Shown here in pieces: positions 28,723 through 38,336 of a DNA stretch of 64,000 bases; the stretch's first letter is position 1, and each line of letters starts with the position of its first letter. A program made the position numbers and the translations under genes. The notes beneath the pieces were generated by a model. It had not been told where the DNA came from and did not search any database. It saw only the letters and a program-made list of their open reading frames with translations. Source of the stretch: SZUA-35 sp963781035 (GTDB lineage: Bacteria; Actinomycetota; Acidimicrobiia; Acidimicrobiales; SZUA-35); the NCBI GenBank assembly GCA_963781035.1, contig CAWAEN010000004.1, positions 434,001 to 498,000 on the forward strand, read 5' to 3'.

Positions 28723-29601
28723 ATGACGATGCGAGCCACGAATGACACCGGAATGGACAACGCCAGGATGGACGAGGATTTGAGCAACGAGATCGCAGTG
28801 GCGGCCCCCCGCGTCGACCCAGACGTCGTGATCGATGTGAAGGATGTGTCGGTCTACTACGGCGCGTTCCGGGCCATCCGGGACGTGCACATGCCGGTCC
28901 TGAAGCACGAGATCACCGCGATGATCGGGCCTTCGGGCTGTGGCAAGTCCACGCTGTTGCGCAGCCTCAACCGAATGAACGACCTCATCCCGACCGCTCG
29001 AGTCGAGGGGCTCGTCAACTATCTCGGGATCGATCTCTATGGACCGAAGGTGGATCCGGTCGAGGTTCGTCGCCGCATCGGGATGGTCTTCCAGAAGCCC
29101 AACCCGTTCCCCAAGAGCATCTTCGAGAACATCATCTTCGGACCGAAGATCGCCGGTGTCCCCAAGGCGGAGTTCGAGCAGCTGGTGGAGACCTCGCTGA
29201 AGTCCGCTGCCCTTTGGGACGAGGTCAAGGACCGGCTGCAAGAATCGGCTCTGGGTCTGTCCGGTGGGCAGCAGCAGCGCCTCTGTATCGCTCGCGCCAT
29301 CGCCACCAAGCCGGACGTCCTTCTCATGGACGAACCCTGCTCCGCCCTGGATCCGATCGCCACCGGACGCATCGAGGATCTCATGCAGGACCTGAAGAGC
29401 GACTACACGATCGTGATCGTCACCCACAACATGCAGCAAGCAGCACGGGTCAGCGACCGTACGTCGTTCTTCACCACCGAAGTCAATGATGAAAACGACC
29501 GTCGCACGGGTCTTCTCGTGGAATCCGGCTTGACCGACAAGATCTTCTCCAACCCAGACGACAAGCGCACGGAAGACTACGTCACCGGTCGCTTCGGCTG
29601 A
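28723..29601 (+). CDS. pstB: Phosphate ABC transporter ATP-binding protein
   Basis: About 292 residues. Walker A GPSGCGKST, signature LSGGQQQR, Walker B LLMDEPCSALDP and the H-loop THNMQQAARVSD are complete. PstB drives phosphate import. ATG at 28723 is preferred, with GAAGG nine bases upstream; a TTG at 28714 overlapping the pstA stop is the alternative. The N-terminal 30 residues are an extra acidic extension compared with enterobacterial PstB. Confidence 0.94.
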   Translation: MTMRATNDTGMDNARMDEDLSNEIAVAAPRVDPDVVIDVKDVSVYYGAFRAIRDVHMPVLKHEITAMIGPSGCGKSTLLRSLNRMNDLIPTARVEGLVNYLGIDLYGPKVDPVEVRRRIGMVFQKPNPFPKSIFENIIFGPKIAGVPKAEFEQLVETSLKSAALWDEVKDRLQESALGLSGGQQQRLCIARAIATKPDVLLMDEPCSALDPIATGRIEDLMQDLKSDYTIVIVTHNMQQAARVSDRTSFFTTEVNDENDRRTGLLVESGLTDKIFSNPDDKRTEDYVTGRFG

Positions 29602-29630
29602 TGGCCGTGGCCGCCTTCCTTGCCGGTCGT

Positions 29631-29646
29631 CCACTCGATCGAGTGG
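29631..29646. promoter_or_regulatory. 16-bp perfect palindrome between pstB and phoU
   Basis: CCACTCGATCGAGTGG is a perfect dyad in the 127-base gap between pstB and phoU. It may be a processing or attenuation hairpin that lowers phoU expression relative to the transporter, or a protein-binding site. No T run follows. Confidence 0.4.
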
Positions 29647-29728
29647 GGGACCACACTGATGTGATTGCCGCTCGCCTGCGATACTTGATCACCGGCGACC
29701 ACGTGTACCTAGCCGAGGAGGTTGGATC

Positions 29729-30493
29729 ATGACCGAAGACACCGTTCCACCGATTGAAGAACCACAGGAACATCGTGTGCGGTTCCATCGCGAGCTCGAC
29801 GAGCTCGTGAGCGACATCGTCCGTCTCGGTGCCCTTGCCTGCCAGACGATCCCACGCGGCACAGACGTCCTCCTCGGGGGGGAGCTCCACGAGGCACAAC
29901 AGCTGATCGACGAGGATGATGTCATCGACCATCTGTCGGTGAGCATCGAGGAGCGCTGCTACGTGATCATGGTTCGCCAGGCGCCGATGGCCGGCGAGCT
30001 CAGGCGGTTGGTCACCATCACCAAGATGGTCGCCGAGCTGGAGCGTTCCGCCGACCTCATGGTGAACATCTGCAAGGGGGCGCGTCGCATGTACGGGGCG
30101 CCGATGAGCCCGAAAGTCCGAGGCGTTGTTGCGGCCATGGCCAACGAGGCGCAGCGTCTGTTGAGTCTGTCGATCGATGCCTTCGTCGATGAGGACGATG
30201 CGCTGGGCAGGGCGCTCGACGACATCGACGATCAGCTCGACCAGCTCAACCGTGACATGGTCGAGGCGATCTTCGACGCACATGCGGACGGTCAGATCGA
30301 CCTCCAGTCTGCGGTACAACTGGCGCTGGTCGCCCGCTACTACGAACGCATCGGAGATCACGCCGTCAACATCGGCCAGCGGGTGACCTACATGGTCACC
30401 GGGTGGCTGCCAGAGCACGGCGGCGCCGTGCAAACCGAGGGGCGAGAGCCCTCCGAGGATTCCGCCCCGGCCGAGGATGACAAGGTTTCCTGA
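29729..30493 (+). CDS. phoU: Phosphate signalling regulator PhoU
   Basis: 254 residues with the duplicated three-helix PhoU plan; each half has the metal-binding ERxxD pattern (ELERSADLMVNI near residue 105; YYERIGDHAVNI near residue 206). The C-terminal 30 residues are a charged extension. PhoU links transporter state to the sensor kinase and silences the regulon when phosphate is plentiful. AGGAGG stands 7 bases before the ATG. Confidence 0.94.
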   Translation: MTEDTVPPIEEPQEHRVRFHRELDELVSDIVRLGALACQTIPRGTDVLLGGELHEAQQLIDEDDVIDHLSVSIEERCYVIMVRQAPMAGELRRLVTITKMVAELERSADLMVNICKGARRMYGAPMSPKVRGVVAAMANEAQRLLSLSIDAFVDEDDALGRALDDIDDQLDQLNRDMVEAIFDAHADGQIDLQSAVQLALVARYYERIGDHAVNIGQRVTYMVTGWLPEHGGAVQTEGREPSEDSAPAEDDKVS

Positions 30494-30497
30494 TCCC

Positions 30498-31703
30498 ATG
30501 TGGTGGGTCGGAATCGTGATGTGCCTGGTGATCGGTGGCGCGCTCGGATGGCTCGCCGGTCGACGGTCGCGTGTGGCGCCGGCGACCGCCCCCATCGAAG
30601 AACCGGAGCCCACCGAGACTTCGGCAGACGAACAGGAGCGGCGGCTGCTGCGCATCGTCGAGGCACTTCCCCTGGGAGTGCTCGTGTTCGACGAATCTCG
30701 ACATCAGCTGTTCGCCAACGGTGCCGCACATCGGTATGCCGAGGATCGGCTGCACGAAGCGTTGGTGAGATCGGCGATCTCCGAGGTGGTCGATGCCGCG
30801 GCCGACGATCCCGAAGGAGTGGCCCTGAGAATGCTCGAGCTCTACGGATCGCCGCGCACACACCTCTCGATTCGTGGCGTTCCTGTCGGAGCGAGCGTTG
30901 TCGGTGAATCGGCAGTGGTGGTGACGATCGAGGATGTCACCGAGCTACGCAGTGCCGATGCGCTGCGACGCGATTTCGTCGCCAACGTCAGTCATGAACT
31001 GAAGACGCCCATCGGCGCGATCAGTGTCCTGGCCGAGACCCTGCTCGACGTCGACGATCCCGAGGTGGCACAGCGGCTCGCAGGACGGCTGCAGAACGAG
31101 GCGTTGCGATTGGCCGACACCGTTGACGAGTTGCTGACGCTGGCCCGGATCGAGTCCGGCGAGCACGGTCCGCTCAGCCCTGTCCGTCTCGACGACGTGA
31201 TGGTCGCGGTCGTCGGCCGGGTCGAACACCAGAGTCAGGCCCGATCGGTCACGGTCGGGCTGCACATCGATCCTCAGGATCTCACGGTGACCGGTGATCG
31301 AGTGCAGCTGGTGTCGGCGTTCGGCAATCTGGTCGACAATGCGGTCAAGTACTCACCTGAGGCGTCGACCGTCGAAGTCGCGGCCGTCGTGTCAGAGGGC
31401 ACCGTCACCGTCACCGTCACGGACCACGGCGTCGGCATCCCCGAGGCCGATCTCGAACGTGTCTTCGAGCGTTTCTACCGAGTTGATCGAGGTCGAAGTC
31501 GCGACACCGGTGGCACCGGTCTCGGGCTCTCGATCGTGCGTCACGTAGTGCTGAATCACGGTGGGGAGATCGCGGTCTCCTCGAAGGAGGGACAGGGCAC
31601 GACCTTCGCCGTGACGCTCCCGTTGGCGTCGTCCGACACCGCGTCAACCGACACGGCGTCGTCCCCTCCGAACCAAGCGAGGAGCCCCGCCGATGTCGGC
31701 TGA
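30498..31703 (+). CDS. Sensor histidine kinase, SenX3/PhoR type
   Basis: About 401 residues. One N-terminal transmembrane helix (WVGIVMCLVIGGALGWLAG), a PAS-like region (about 45-150), the phosphoacceptor box FVANVSHELKTPIG, and ATP-binding N, G1 and G2 boxes (NLVDNAVKYS, DHGVGIP, GTGLGLSIV). With PhoU and RegX3 it senses phosphate through the transporter. ATG 30498 gives a helix right at the start; an in-frame ATG at 30477 overlapping phoU is possible. The Ser/Thr-rich tail overlaps the next gene by 11 bases. Confidence 0.9.
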   Translation: MWWVGIVMCLVIGGALGWLAGRRSRVAPATAPIEEPEPTETSADEQERRLLRIVEALPLGVLVFDESRHQLFANGAAHRYAEDRLHEALVRSAISEVVDAAADDPEGVALRMLELYGSPRTHLSIRGVPVGASVVGESAVVVTIEDVTELRSADALRRDFVANVSHELKTPIGAISVLAETLLDVDDPEVAQRLAGRLQNEALRLADTVDELLTLARIESGEHGPLSPVRLDDVMVAVVGRVEHQSQARSVTVGLHIDPQDLTVTGDRVQLVSAFGNLVDNAVKYSPEASTVEVAAVVSEGTVTVTVTDHGVGIPEADLERVFERFYRVDRGRSRDTGGTGLGLSIVRHVVLNHGGEIAVSSKEGQGTTFAVTLPLASSDTASTDTASSPPNQARSPADVG

Positions 31704-32391
31704 ACGAGTGCTGGTGGTGGAGGACGAGGAGGCTTTCGTCGATGCGCTGACGGTGGCGCTCGGCCGAGAAGGATTCCAGGTCGAGGTCGCACGTGACGGT
31801 GCCGAAGCGTTGGCGTCGTTCCGGCGTCAGGAGCCGGATCTGATTCTGCTGGATCTGATGATTCCTCGAGTCTCCGGCGTCGATGTCTGCCGTGAGATCC
31901 GGGCGACATCGAGAGTTCCGATCATCATGGTCACGGCGAAGTCAGACGAGATCGACACGGTCGTCGGGCTCGAGGTCGGCGCCGATGACTACGTCACCAA
32001 GCCGTATCGGATGCGCGAGCTGGTGGCCAGGATGCGAGCCGTTCTGCGCCGGTTCGAGGATCCGGCGCCTGATCAGGGGGCGGCGAGCACGGTGACGGCC
32101 GGCGACATCACTGTCGATGTCGAACGCCACGAGGTGACCGTGCGGGGCGAGGCGGTCGCCATGCCGTTGAAGGAGTTCGAGCTCCTCAGAATGCTGATCG
32201 AGAATGTCGGCCTCGTCATGACCCGCGACACGCTGATCGACAGGGTCTGGGGCCACGACTACGTCGGCGACACCAAGACCCTCGACGTGCACATCAAGCG
32301 GCTCAGGTCGAAGATCGAGGTCGAGCCGTCGAACCCCCGGCGGATCGTCACGATCCGTGGGCTCGGATACAAATACACACACGGTGGATGA
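31693..32391 (+). CDS. regX3: Response regulator, RegX3/PhoB type
   Basis: A 232-residue OmpR/PhoB-class regulator. The receiver has the acidic pair ED (10-11), phosphoacceptor Asp54 in LLDLMIP and the Lys of YVTKPY; the winged-helix domain ends with LDVHIKRLRSKIE and RGLGYKY. Encoded directly after the kinase with an 11-base overlap. The PHO box before pstS is the expected target. Symbol by analogy with mycobacterial RegX3. Confidence 0.92.
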   Translation: MSAERVLVVEDEEAFVDALTVALGREGFQVEVARDGAEALASFRRQEPDLILLDLMIPRVSGVDVCREIRATSRVPIIMVTAKSDEIDTVVGLEVGADDYVTKPYRMRELVARMRAVLRRFEDPAPDQGAASTVTAGDITVDVERHEVTVRGEAVAMPLKEFELLRMLIENVGLVMTRDTLIDRVWGHDYVGDTKTLDVHIKRLRSKIEVEPSNPRRIVTIRGLGYKYTHGG

Positions 32392-32439
32392 TCGCTGTGT
32401 GGTCTCCGGCGGACGGCCCAGCGATCTAGTCTGGACGAA

Positions 32440-34006
32440 GTGAGCGACGAGCCGAAGGCAGCGAAGACCAAGAGGCTTTCGCGGCGCGTCTCGGGTCCGA
32501 CAGGCCATCGCGGTGCCGAGGCGTTCTCGATCTCTTCGTTCGCCCGACTGGCCCGTGCGCATTCCATGTCTGCCGGCGGCGACGCACTGGTCGCGATCGC
32601 TCTTGCCGATTCGCTCTTCTTCTCGATCGATCCGAACGACGCCCGGTGGCAGGTGGCGTTGTACTTGTTGCTCACGATGGCGCCGTTCGCTGTCGTTGCC
32701 CCGTTCCTCGGCCCGGCGATGGATCGGCTGACCGGCGGGCATCGGTTCATGATGATCCTCTCCGCCGGGGCCAGGTCCGGCCTGGCGCTGGTGATGGCAT
32801 TCAACGTCCAGTCGCTCCTCCTCTTCCCGCTCGTGTTCTCGATGCTGGTGTTGGGCAAGTCACACCACATCGCGAAGAGTGCGATGGTGCCGGGAATCGT
32901 CGGTGGACAGGAGCAGCTGGTCAAGGCGAACTCGCGGCTCTCGATCATCTCTGCGCTCGCCGGCGGTCTGGCCGGAATCCCTGGCGTGATCCTGCTGAAG
33001 TTGGGTGGTTCACCATGGACGCTCGTGCTGGCGTCGATCGTTTTCGCTGCCGGTGTCGTACTCGGACTGAGGATCCCGCCGACCAAAGTCGCCAGCGGTC
33101 CACCCGGTGACGAGGAGAGATCCGAGCTTCGGGGTTCCGGCATCATCCTCGCCGCGAGCGCGATGGGTTACGTCCGCGGTGTGGTTGGTTTCCTCACGAT
33201 GCTCCTGGCCTTCGAGCTGCGCGGTGGTGTCGACCCGGGACCGACCGCAGACGGACTCGCAATCGGGCACCAGGTTCGTCAGGCGCTCGGCCAGGCCAGG
33301 GTCGGCCTTGCCTCCGGTGGCGCGCCGACGTGGCACTTCGGCTTGGTGCTGCTGGCCATGGGTGTTGGCGGGCTGGGCGGCGCGATCACCTCACCCCACC
33401 TGCGTCGTTTCGTCCGTGAAGAACGAATGCTGGCCGGAGCGCTCGGAGGGGTCGCAGTCGTCGGCACCATCGCGGCGTTGTTCGGCGGTCTGATCGGAGC
33501 GATGCTCGCCGCCGCGGCCGTCGGCGATCGCAGGACAATTGGGCAAGCAAGCCTTCGACGCGATCGTTCAGCGAGACGCGCCAGAGGCGAACCTCGGCCG
33601 GAGCTTCTCTCGGTTCGAGAGTCGGTTCCAGCTCGTCTGGGTCATCGGTGCACTCATCCCGGTCGTCGTGCCGATTCCGGCCCGAATCGGCTTCCTCTTC
33701 GTCGCCCTCGCGTCGGCGTTTGCCGCTGTCTCCTATTGGCTCGGTCGTGATCCGACACCGAGCGCCCCTGTCCGCCGTGAGCGGATCGGTGATGCGGTGA
33801 CGGCGTTCAGGAAGCGGGCATCGAACGGACGGTCGTCCTCGGCCGAATCCGACCCCTCATCGTCGGACCTCAGGTCGTCCGAGGAGGCAGACGCGGATCT
33901 TCGAGACGACGGCCACTCACCGCCCGTTCTCGCCGGATCAGCCGAACCGACCAGGGAGTACACGTTCCCGCCCTTCGAGCCGCCGACCGGTCCGCCGAGC
34001 CATTGA
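32440..34006 (+). CDS. MFS-like transporter (frame interrupted once)
   Basis: About 522 residues with some ten to twelve hydrophobic segments and the MFS loop LGPAMDRLTGGHRFMM between helices 2 and 3. The last 85 residues are a charged, Ser-rich cytoplasmic tail. One extra base near 33535 breaks the frame inside a membrane segment (before LGKQAFDAIVQ). Substrate unknown; such actinobacterial members are usually annotated as MFS efflux. It follows regX3 by 48 bases on the same strand and could be cotranscribed. GTG start. Confidence 0.72.
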
Positions 34007-34045
34007 CGTCTGACACCGAGCCGCTGCGACTCGCTGTCGCGTCGA

Positions 34046-35306
34046 TCAGTCGTCGAGATCGTCGAGGGAGCTGATGTCGTCCGGAATCTCGAGGTCCGCG
34101 CCGCCGGGGAGGTCCGGGTCGAGCCCGATGCGGGCCAGCCACAGGCCGGGTGCGTCGACTTCGGCCGCGGTCGGGAGGTCGAGGTCGTCGGCCCACAATC
34201 GTTCGAGTGCGTCGTCTCCGGCGCGTTCGACGATGCCGGCCATGAACCGGTCGCCCCGCTCCAGGGTTGATTCGTCGATGTCGATACCGAGCAGCCGTTC
34301 CATGAAGCGATCGGCGGGAGTGACGCTGAGAGTGCGGTCCCGCATCGCCGAACGGATTCGCTCCTGGCTCGGTACGAGTCCTGCGCACGCCCGGCTGACG
34401 GCCGTGTCGACGAAACCGAGCACGACAGCGACCAGCGCGTCGAGCTGGGGAACGAGCAGATCGTGGGTCGGGGAACGCATCATGTCGAGCAGCGCCTCCG
34501 GATCGCCCAGCTGCTCGGAGACCTCGGCGAGCTGCGACAGGTCGGTGAGGTTGCCGAACTGTTCGCCGATCAGCTCGACGTTCGGTCGGAACGCCGAGGC
34601 GAAGTCGATGAACAGTGAATCGAGCCGCTTCCGGACGTGAGGGGTGGCCAGAACGGCGTGAGCGGCGAGTTCGTGCACGAGCGTGACCAGACGAAGCTCG
34701 TCGACCGGCACGTTCCATTCGGCCGCCGCCGCATCGATCGAGGTCGGGATGACCAGGACCTTGTCGCCAGGCCGGGGGACCGGGAGGTCGTACTGTCCGA
34801 GTGCTCGTTGGCCCAGGTGGCCGATCATCGACCCGGCGCTGGCGGCCACCATCATCGGTCCGAGCGAGCTGAGCATCTGGCTCATCATCATGCCGAGCGG
34901 GTCGCCGGCCGGGATCTGATCGGCTCCGGCGGATCCCACCGCCTCGCCGAAGCGTTCGAAGAACGGCTTGTAGATGTCGAGTGTCGTGTCGGTCCACTCG
35001 GTCGCGCGAGACCGGGTTGACCTCGACGGTGCGTGAGAGTCGGATACCCGGGACCTGTCGGACGTGGAGGTCGGCGACGCGGGCCAGATCGATGATGGCC
35101 ATGCGGACGAGTGGGTCGAGGTTGGGCTCGCTCACGCCGTCGTTTGCCACGCCCTGGGCGATCTGGCGCGCGCTCGCCCACGGATCGCTGCTTGCGCCGC
35201 CGAACGGTGATCCGCCCAGCCCGAGCTGACCGAACAGCTTGGACAGCTCGCCGAACGGGTCGCTACCGAACGGATTGTCGCCGGCGGGTGGATCGTTGGG
35301 GGTCAC
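34046..35306 (-). CDS. Zincin-like protein of the DUF2342/TIGR03624 type (frame interrupted once)
   Basis: About 420 residues. The N-terminus is Gly/Pro/Phe-rich (SDPFGELSKLFGQLGLGG), as in this actinobacterial family; the core has VNPVSR, TEWTDTTLDIYKPFFERF, a Met/Gly-rich segment and VHELAAHAVLATPHVRKRL, at the site of the family's metal motif. Here it reads HELAAH, not a strict HExxH. An extra base in CGCGCG at 35003-35008 breaks the frame. In mycobacteria the homologue neighbours a Lon-like PDZ protease and UPF0182 genes; both occur here too, 6-10 kb away. GTG start. Confidence 0.75.
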
Positions 35307-35323
35307 GGAGGCATGGTATTGCG

Positions 35324-36352
35324 GTGCTCACGATTGTGGTGACCGGGGCGGCGGGGGTCGTCGGGCAGCGGACGATTCGACGTCTGGTGTCTGACGATTG
35401 TCCTGGCGCTCCGGCCCGCGTCATCGCTCTGGATCAGGCACCGCTCCCGTTCACCCACGAACGGATCGAAGCCCACCGCACCGACCTGCTCGCTGACGAC
35501 CTCGGGCACCACCTCGTCGGAGCTGACCGGGTCATCCACCTCGCTGAGGCTGGGGGGCGTCGCGACGATGCGGGTCTTGCCGAGCACATGTTGAACCGCG
35601 TGCTCGACGGAGCCGACGCTGCTGGGTGTCGCTCGCTCGTCGTGCTCTCGTCGGCCACGGTGTACGGCGCCCATCCGGACAATCCGATCCCGATCACCGA
35701 GAGCCAGCCGCCGCGCCCGATCGAGACACTCGACTACGCCGTCGCCAAATACGATCTCGAGCAACAGGCCGTGGCGTGGGCGACCGAGAGCGGGGCCACG
35801 CTGTCGATCCTCCGGCCGACGACGACCCTGTCCGAGCAGGGAGCGAGTTGGGTGGCCCTGGCGATGAGGGCGGCCACGAGCGTGCGTCCCCAGCAGGTGG
35901 ACCCGCCGATCCAGTTCCTTCACCACGATGACCTGGCCGACGCCCTGTGCCGTGTCGCGACCACGGGTGCGGATGGAATCTTCAATGTTGCTCCGGACGG
36001 TTGGATCGGTCAGGAGGTGTTCGCCGAGCTGGTCGGTGGGGTGCAGCTCCGCGTGCCGAGGGCCGTGAGTGATCGCCTGCTCGATGTCGGCCGTCGGATC
36101 GGGGTCGGTCGGACACCCGTCGGGATCGAAGCGTACGTTCGTCATCCGTGGGTGATCGCCAACGACCGCCTCCGAAGCCTCGGATGGTCAGCGTCGTTCA
36201 CGAACGAAGAGGCCTATGTGGCCGGTACGCCGGCTCCGCCGTGGTCGATGAGTGCTCAGCGACGACAGGAACTGGCGTTGGCCGCGGCCGGCCTGGGCGT
36301 CGCCGGCGCAATTGGTGCCGCCGCGTCGCTCACCCGTCGACTGGTTCGCTGA
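35324..36352 (+). CDS. NAD-dependent epimerase/dehydratase family protein
   Basis: A 342-residue extended short-chain dehydrogenase. The N-terminal VTGAAGVVGQ binds the cofactor; VLSSATVYGAH supplies the catalytic Ser region and YAVAKYDLE the YxxxK pair. The C-terminal third ends in a short hydrophobic stretch (ALAAAGLGVAGAIGAAASL) that may sit at the membrane. Substrate unknown, probably a nucleotide sugar. GTG start, divergent from the zincin gene with 17 bases between start codons. Confidence 0.85.
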   Translation: MLTIVVTGAAGVVGQRTIRRLVSDDCPGAPARVIALDQAPLPFTHERIEAHRTDLLADDLGHHLVGADRVIHLAEAGGRRDDAGLAEHMLNRVLDGADAAGCRSLVVLSSATVYGAHPDNPIPITESQPPRPIETLDYAVAKYDLEQQAVAWATESGATLSILRPTTTLSEQGASWVALAMRAATSVRPQQVDPPIQFLHHDDLADALCRVATTGADGIFNVAPDGWIGQEVFAELVGGVQLRVPRAVSDRLLDVGRRIGVGRTPVGIEAYVRHPWVIANDRLRSLGWSASFTNEEAYVAGTPAPPWSMSAQRRQELALAAAGLGVAGAIGAAASLTRRLVR

Positions 36353-37754
36353 CCTTCGAGGCCACGTAGTCCTCGGCGACAACCCGCAGGGCAATGAAGG
36401 CGCCGTCGCGTTCGATCACCAGGACGACCGTGTCACCCGGTTCGGCACGACGAAGGCCGGCCGTCACGCCACCCATGTCATTCACGGGAGCACCATCGAA
36501 GAACGCGATGACATCGCCGGGAATCAGTCCCGCGATGTCAGCCGGGCCGCCGGCTGTGACATCGATGACCTCGACGCCCCAATCGAGGTCGATGCCCATG
36601 AATCCGATCCAGGTCCGGCTGGCCCAGCCGTCCTCGACGAGGTGTCGAGCGATCCGACGTGCGTCCTCGATCGGCACGGCGCTGGCCAGGGAACTGGAAC
36701 TCTCGATGACGATCCCGACCGGCGCTCCGTCGGTGGTGGCGAGGAGGCCACCGGCCGCTTGTGAGGTCCGGCGGAGAGTGGTGTCGATGAGGCCCACGAG
36801 CGGGCGACCGTCGAGGGTCTCTGCCTCCTGACCGATGGCCAGCACCAGCCCATCGCTGGTGCGGAAGCCGTCCGGGGTCGCCGTCGCCAGTACGACCGCG
36901 TCGCCACCGGCAAGGATCGATGGCGACGACGCGGGTGGTGATTCGGCGAGCGGAACGTCGGCAGGGGTGGTCCAATCCGTTGCTTCATCGGATGAATTCA
37001 CGTCCAGCATCAGAAGCGAGATCGCGACCAGCGCATCCTGCCGACGGGAATCGATCGACGGCCGGTAGACGGCGAGATCCGAGAACGGGTCGGTTCCGAC
37101 GAGGTAGGCCAGGGTGGTGTCGCCGCCGTTCGAGATGGCAACGCTGAGTTGGTCGCCGATCGCGTTTGCGCTGGTGAGCACGTACCCGTCGATCAACACA
37201 CCGGTCGAGACGAGCTCACTCGCCACCCACACCCCGACCACATGCAGTTCGGCTGCAGCAGCCACGCGTGCGTTGACCACTGTGGGCTCATCGCCGTCTG
37301 AGCCCGCAGCGGGCGAGAGCGAGGTGGTCGACAGGGTCGTGATCGCAGGTGCCGAGGCGACGGGAACGGTGGCGGTCGCATCAGCCGGCTCGGCGGCCGA
37401 CGAAGCGGCATCATCGAGAGCATCGAGGTCATCGAGCGAGGTGATCTCGATGGCTCCGGTGGGAGCAATGGCGACCTGAGCCGTGCCGACTCCCGAGTCC
37501 TGCGACCCGATCACGGCAACAGCGGCGAGGCATGCGGCTGCACCGAGCGAACCGGCCATCAGCAGATTCAGGGGGCGAGGACCGTGCACCCGGAGACCGC
37601 TCCACCCACGAGTACCACGAGTAGGGCCTCGGTGCGCGGCCGCCATGGCGTCGGCATGTGCCTGCGCTGCAAGTTCCGACGGATGGCGCCACGTACGTTC
37701 CGATGGATCTGGAGGGGGGCCGCCGACGAAAGGCTCGAAGTCCTCGTCGCTCAC
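36330..37754 (-). CDS. HtrA-like trypsin-fold/PDZ membrane protein with a degenerate catalytic triad
   Basis: 474 residues: a cytoplasmic N-terminus with WRHPSELAA, one transmembrane helix near residues 62-83, a linker rich in Ala/Ser/Thr, a trypsin-like domain (about 165-365) and a PDZ domain (about 375-460, GVEVIDVTAGGPADIAGL). The catalytic His position (TNxH in HtrA) reads TSANA near residue 196. Asp is kept in DPFSDLAVY, and the GNSGGP loop reads QAAGGLL near residue 333. Two of three triad residues are thus missing, so it is probably a non-proteolytic binding protein. Convergent with the epimerase gene, overlapping by 23 bases. Confidence 0.83.
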   Translation of the reverse strand: MSDEDFEPFVGGPPPDPSERTWRHPSELAAQAHADAMAAAHRGPTRGTRGWSGLRVHGPRPLNLLMAGSLGAAACLAAVAVIGSQDSGVGTAQVAIAPTGAIEITSLDDLDALDDAASSAAEPADATATVPVASAPAITTLSTTSLSPAAGSDGDEPTVVNARVAAAAELHVVGVWVASELVSTGVLIDGYVLTSANAIGDQLSVAISNGGDTTLAYLVGTDPFSDLAVYRPSIDSRRQDALVAISLLMLDVNSSDEATDWTTPADVPLAESPPASSPSILAGGDAVVLATATPDGFRTSDGLVLAIGQEAETLDGRPLVGLIDTTLRRTSQAAGGLLATTDGAPVGIVIESSSSLASAVPIEDARRIARHLVEDGWASRTWIGFMGIDLDWGVEVIDVTAGGPADIAGLIPGDVIAFFDGAPVNDMGGVTAGLRRAEPGDTVVLVIERDGAFIALRVVAEDYVASKVSEPVDG

Positions 37755-37832
37755 AGCGAGTGACCTTACAGCGCAGCCGGTGTTCGGTGGACGCGGCTAT
37801 CACATTCGGTTCTCGCTGCCTACGATGGTCGT

Positions 37833-38336
37833 GTGAATGTTCCCAGCGGCGACAACTGGACAGCGGTCGTCGACGGGGTCCTGCCCGTCGAGGCAGCCTC
37901 GAATTGGATCGTGATGCCCTCGTGCGGCGCCACGGTGGTCTTCTCGGGAACCGCACGTGACCACTCGTCCGGGCGACCGGATGTGGATCGACTCGAATAC
38001 GAGGCGTACGAGGAGCAGGTCGTGCCACGTCTCGATGCCATCGTCGACGCAGCACGGTCCACGTGGCCGGACATCGGCCGGATGGTGCTGATCCATCGGA
38101 TCGGCCATGTGCCTGTGACCGAGTCGGCAGTGATCGTCGGTGTGTCCTCGCCCCATCGGGCAACGAGTTTCGAGGCAGCCCGATTCGGCATCGACACGTT
38201 GAAGGGCACCGTGCCGATCTGGAAGAAGGAACGATGGGCGGATGGTGAGTCCTGGGGTCTCGAGGCCCAACACCTCGAGGAGGTCGAGTCGGTTCCCGAT
38301 CTCGCCGTCGAGGCGTCGAGCGGCCGTCACGAATGA
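37833..38336 (+). CDS. moaE: Molybdopterin synthase catalytic subunit MoaE
   Basis: A 167-residue MoaE. TVVFSGTARDHS, LEYEAYEEQVVPRL, IGHVPVTESAVIVGVSSPHR and the LKGTVPIWKKE segment with the active Lys are all present. It adds sulfur to precursor Z together with MoaD, which is not encoded nearby. GTG start. Its stop overlaps the start of the mreB-like gene (ATGA), an unexpected partner. Confidence 0.92.
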   Translation: MNVPSGDNWTAVVDGVLPVEAASNWIVMPSCGATVVFSGTARDHSSGRPDVDRLEYEAYEEQVVPRLDAIVDAARSTWPDIGRMVLIHRIGHVPVTESAVIVGVSSPHRATSFEAARFGIDTLKGTVPIWKKERWADGESWGLEAQHLEEVESVPDLAVEASSGRHE

